A stretch of 6,892 nt of DNA, from contig CAMLGD010000175.1 of NCBI GenBank assembly GCA_946479405.1, positions 1-6,892 on the forward strand, given 5' to 3'. Source of the DNA: an uncultured Vogesella sp. (GTDB lineage Bacteria > Pseudomonadota > Gammaproteobacteria > Burkholderiales > Chromobacteriaceae). Each line of letters opens with the position of its first letter. Position 1 is the first letter of the stretch. The notes beneath the pieces are model-generated. The model had not been told where the DNA came from, did not search any database, and was given only the letters and a program-made list of their open reading frames with translations. The position numbers were made by a program, and so were the translations under genes. Shown one piece after another: positions 6,026 to 6,892 of this stretch.

Positions 6026-6361
6026 ATGACCCCGCCGCGCAACCTGCTGACCGACATACCGGCCACGCTGCCACAGGAGCAGTTCGAGACGCTGCTGGCA
6101 GGCAAGCGCGGCTTTCGTGTCGAGCGCATCGTGTCGCGCGGCCACGCATCGCCGCCCGGCTACTGGTACGACCAGCCGCAGCATGAATGGGTGCTGCTGC
6201 TGGCCGGCCAGGCCGAGCTGGAATACGACGCACCAACAGCGCGACAAACGCTATATCCCGGCGATGCGGTACTGATCCCGGCGCACCGCCGGCACCGCGT
6301 GGCCGCCACCGCAGCCGATACCGACACCGTGTGGCTGGCGATATTCCACGACGCCGACTGA
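6026..6361 (+). CDS. Small single-domain cupin protein in the prp operon
   Basis: A 111-residue protein with one cupin beta-barrel domain. Motif 1 is represented by QHEWVLLLAGQAEL (52-65): His53 and Glu54 are present, but the usual preceding HxH pair is replaced by Tyr48 and Gln50. Motif 2 is PGDAVLIPAHRRHRV (78-92), with His87 and His90. A metal site from His53/Glu54 with His87/His90 is conceivable but not of the standard pattern. No signal peptide is seen, so it is probably cytoplasmic. The ATG follows the prpB stop by three bases, with AGGA inside the end of prpB as ribosome site at rather long spacing (10 nt), and prpC starts 49 nt after its stop. Co-transcription with propionate catabolism genes is therefore likely. 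I do not know an assigned function; a small-molecule sensor, an isomerase-like enzyme or a metal-dependent accessory are all possible. Confidence 0.85.
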   Translation: MTPPRNLLTDIPATLPQEQFETLLAGKRGFRVERIVSRGHASPPGYWYDQPQHEWVLLLAGQAELEYDAPTARQTLYPGDAVLIPAHRRHRVAATAADTDTVWLAIFHDAD

Positions 6362-6410
6362 CCCGAACACGACACAACCCCAATCAACACCAGCAGCAGG
6401 AGAAGGAAAG

Positions 6411-6892
6411 ATGAGCGAGACCCTCCAAGTGCTTCCCAAAGCCAAGAAATCCGTAGCCCTGTCCGGCGTGGCCGCCGGCAACACCGAGCTGTGCACCGTT
6501 GGCCGCAGCGGCAACGACCTGCACTACCGCGGCTACGACATTCTGGACCTGGCCGCGCACTGCGAATTCGAAGAAGTCGCCTACCTGCTGGTGCATGGCA
6601 AGCTGCCGAACCAGGCTGAGCTGACCGGCTACAAGAAAAAGCTGAAAAGCCTGCGCGGTCTGCCGGCATCGGTGAAAGCCACGCTGGAAGCGCTGCCGGC
6701 GGCATCGCACCCGATGGACGTGATGCGCAGTGGTGTATCCGCACTGGGCTGCACCCTGCCGGAAAAAGATGACCACAATGCCCCTGGTGCCCGCGACATC
6801 GCCGACCGCCTGATGGCATCACTGGGTTCCATGCTGCTGTACTGGTACCACTTCAGCCACAACGGCAAGCGCATCGAGGTGGAAACCGACGA
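6411..6892 (+). CDS. prpC: 2-methylcitrate synthase (PrpC), N-terminal part, cut by window edge
   Basis: Condenses propionyl-CoA with oxaloacetate to 2-methylcitrate, the entry step of the methylcitrate cycle. The visible 160 codons read openly to the window end. The N-terminus KKSVALSGVAAGNTELCTVG, followed by NDLHYRGYDILDLA, is characteristic of PrpC and distinguishes it from housekeeping citrate synthase GltA. Further family stretches are EEVAYLLVHGKLPN and HPMDVMRSGVSALG. Family members are about 375-390 residues, so more than half lies beyond the right edge, including the catalytic histidines and aspartate. The ATG at 6411 has two purine-rich sites, AGGAG (8 nt spacing) and AAGGA (3 nt spacing). 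It follows the cupin gene after 49 nt with no terminator, so the three genes probably form one operon. Confidence 0.96.
   Translation, partial: MSETLQVLPKAKKSVALSGVAAGNTELCTVGRSGNDLHYRGYDILDLAAHCEFEEVAYLLVHGKLPNQAELTGYKKKLKSLRGLPASVKATLEALPAASHPMDVMRSGVSALGCTLPEKDDHNAPGARDIADRLMASLGSMLLYWYHFSHNGKRIEVETD

Noticed and set aside
5105..6247. Long open frame (380 codons) on the minus strand opposite prpB and the cupin gene.
   Set aside because: It spans two plus-strand genes with strong family signatures; its composition (His, Gln, Val, Gly rich) is that of a reverse-strand shadow.

Overview
The window looks like chromosomal DNA of a GC-rich (roughly 60% by eye) proteobacterium. The gene order rpoE-rseA-rseB-rseC-mucD followed by lepA occurs in beta- and gammaproteobacteria. 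Together with the protein style (TTG start, MucD inside the sigma-E operon, methylcitrate-cycle genes close by), it fits a betaproteobacterium, most plausibly Neisseriales/Chromobacteriaceae (Chromobacterium, Vogesella or Pseudogulbenkiania type). That placement is inference from protein similarity recalled from memory; no search was run.

Layout. Positions 1-636 (minus strand) are the N-terminal 212 codons of lepA (elongation factor 4), cut by the window edge. Upstream of it on the same strand, reading from 4887 down to 695, lies a compact envelope-stress operon: rpoE (sigma-E/AlgU), rseA (membrane anti-sigma factor), rseB (periplasmic co-regulator), rseC (membrane protein with a cysteine cluster), mucD (DegP/DegQ-type periplasmic protease) and a small glutaredoxin-like CxxC protein. 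Adjacent genes overlap or lie within a few bases of each other (rpoE/rseA 7 nt apart; rseA/rseB share 1 nt; rseB/rseC 1 nt apart; rseC/mucD overlap 19 nt; mucD/grx overlap 4 nt), which suggests one transcript with translational coupling. A hairpin with a T-run at 655-675 separates this operon from lepA.

The 262-bp divergent region 4888-5149 is the only sizeable non-coding stretch. On the minus strand it carries a good candidate sigma-E-type promoter for rpoE (4953-4981), with a perfect 13-bp palindrome in its spacer and two 12-bp direct repeats, one of which overlaps the -35. On the plus strand it carries a sigma-70-like promoter for prpB with an extended -10 (5083-5111), covered by a near-perfect 19-bp palindrome (5102-5120) that looks like a repressor operator.

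Plus strand, 5150 to the end: prpB (2-methylisocitrate lyase), a small cupin protein, and prpC (2-methylcitrate synthase, cut by the window edge). PrpC condenses propionyl-CoA with oxaloacetate, and PrpB releases pyruvate and succinate at the end of the cycle. The cupin sits between them in an apparent operon and has no role that can be assigned from sequence.

Most of the window is recognisable, conserved biology. I see no mobile element, CRISPR array, rRNA or tRNA. The parts most worth following up are the prp-embedded cupin, the operator-like palindrome at prpB, the repeat architecture at the rpoE promoter, and the glutaredoxin-like gene ending the sigma-E operon.
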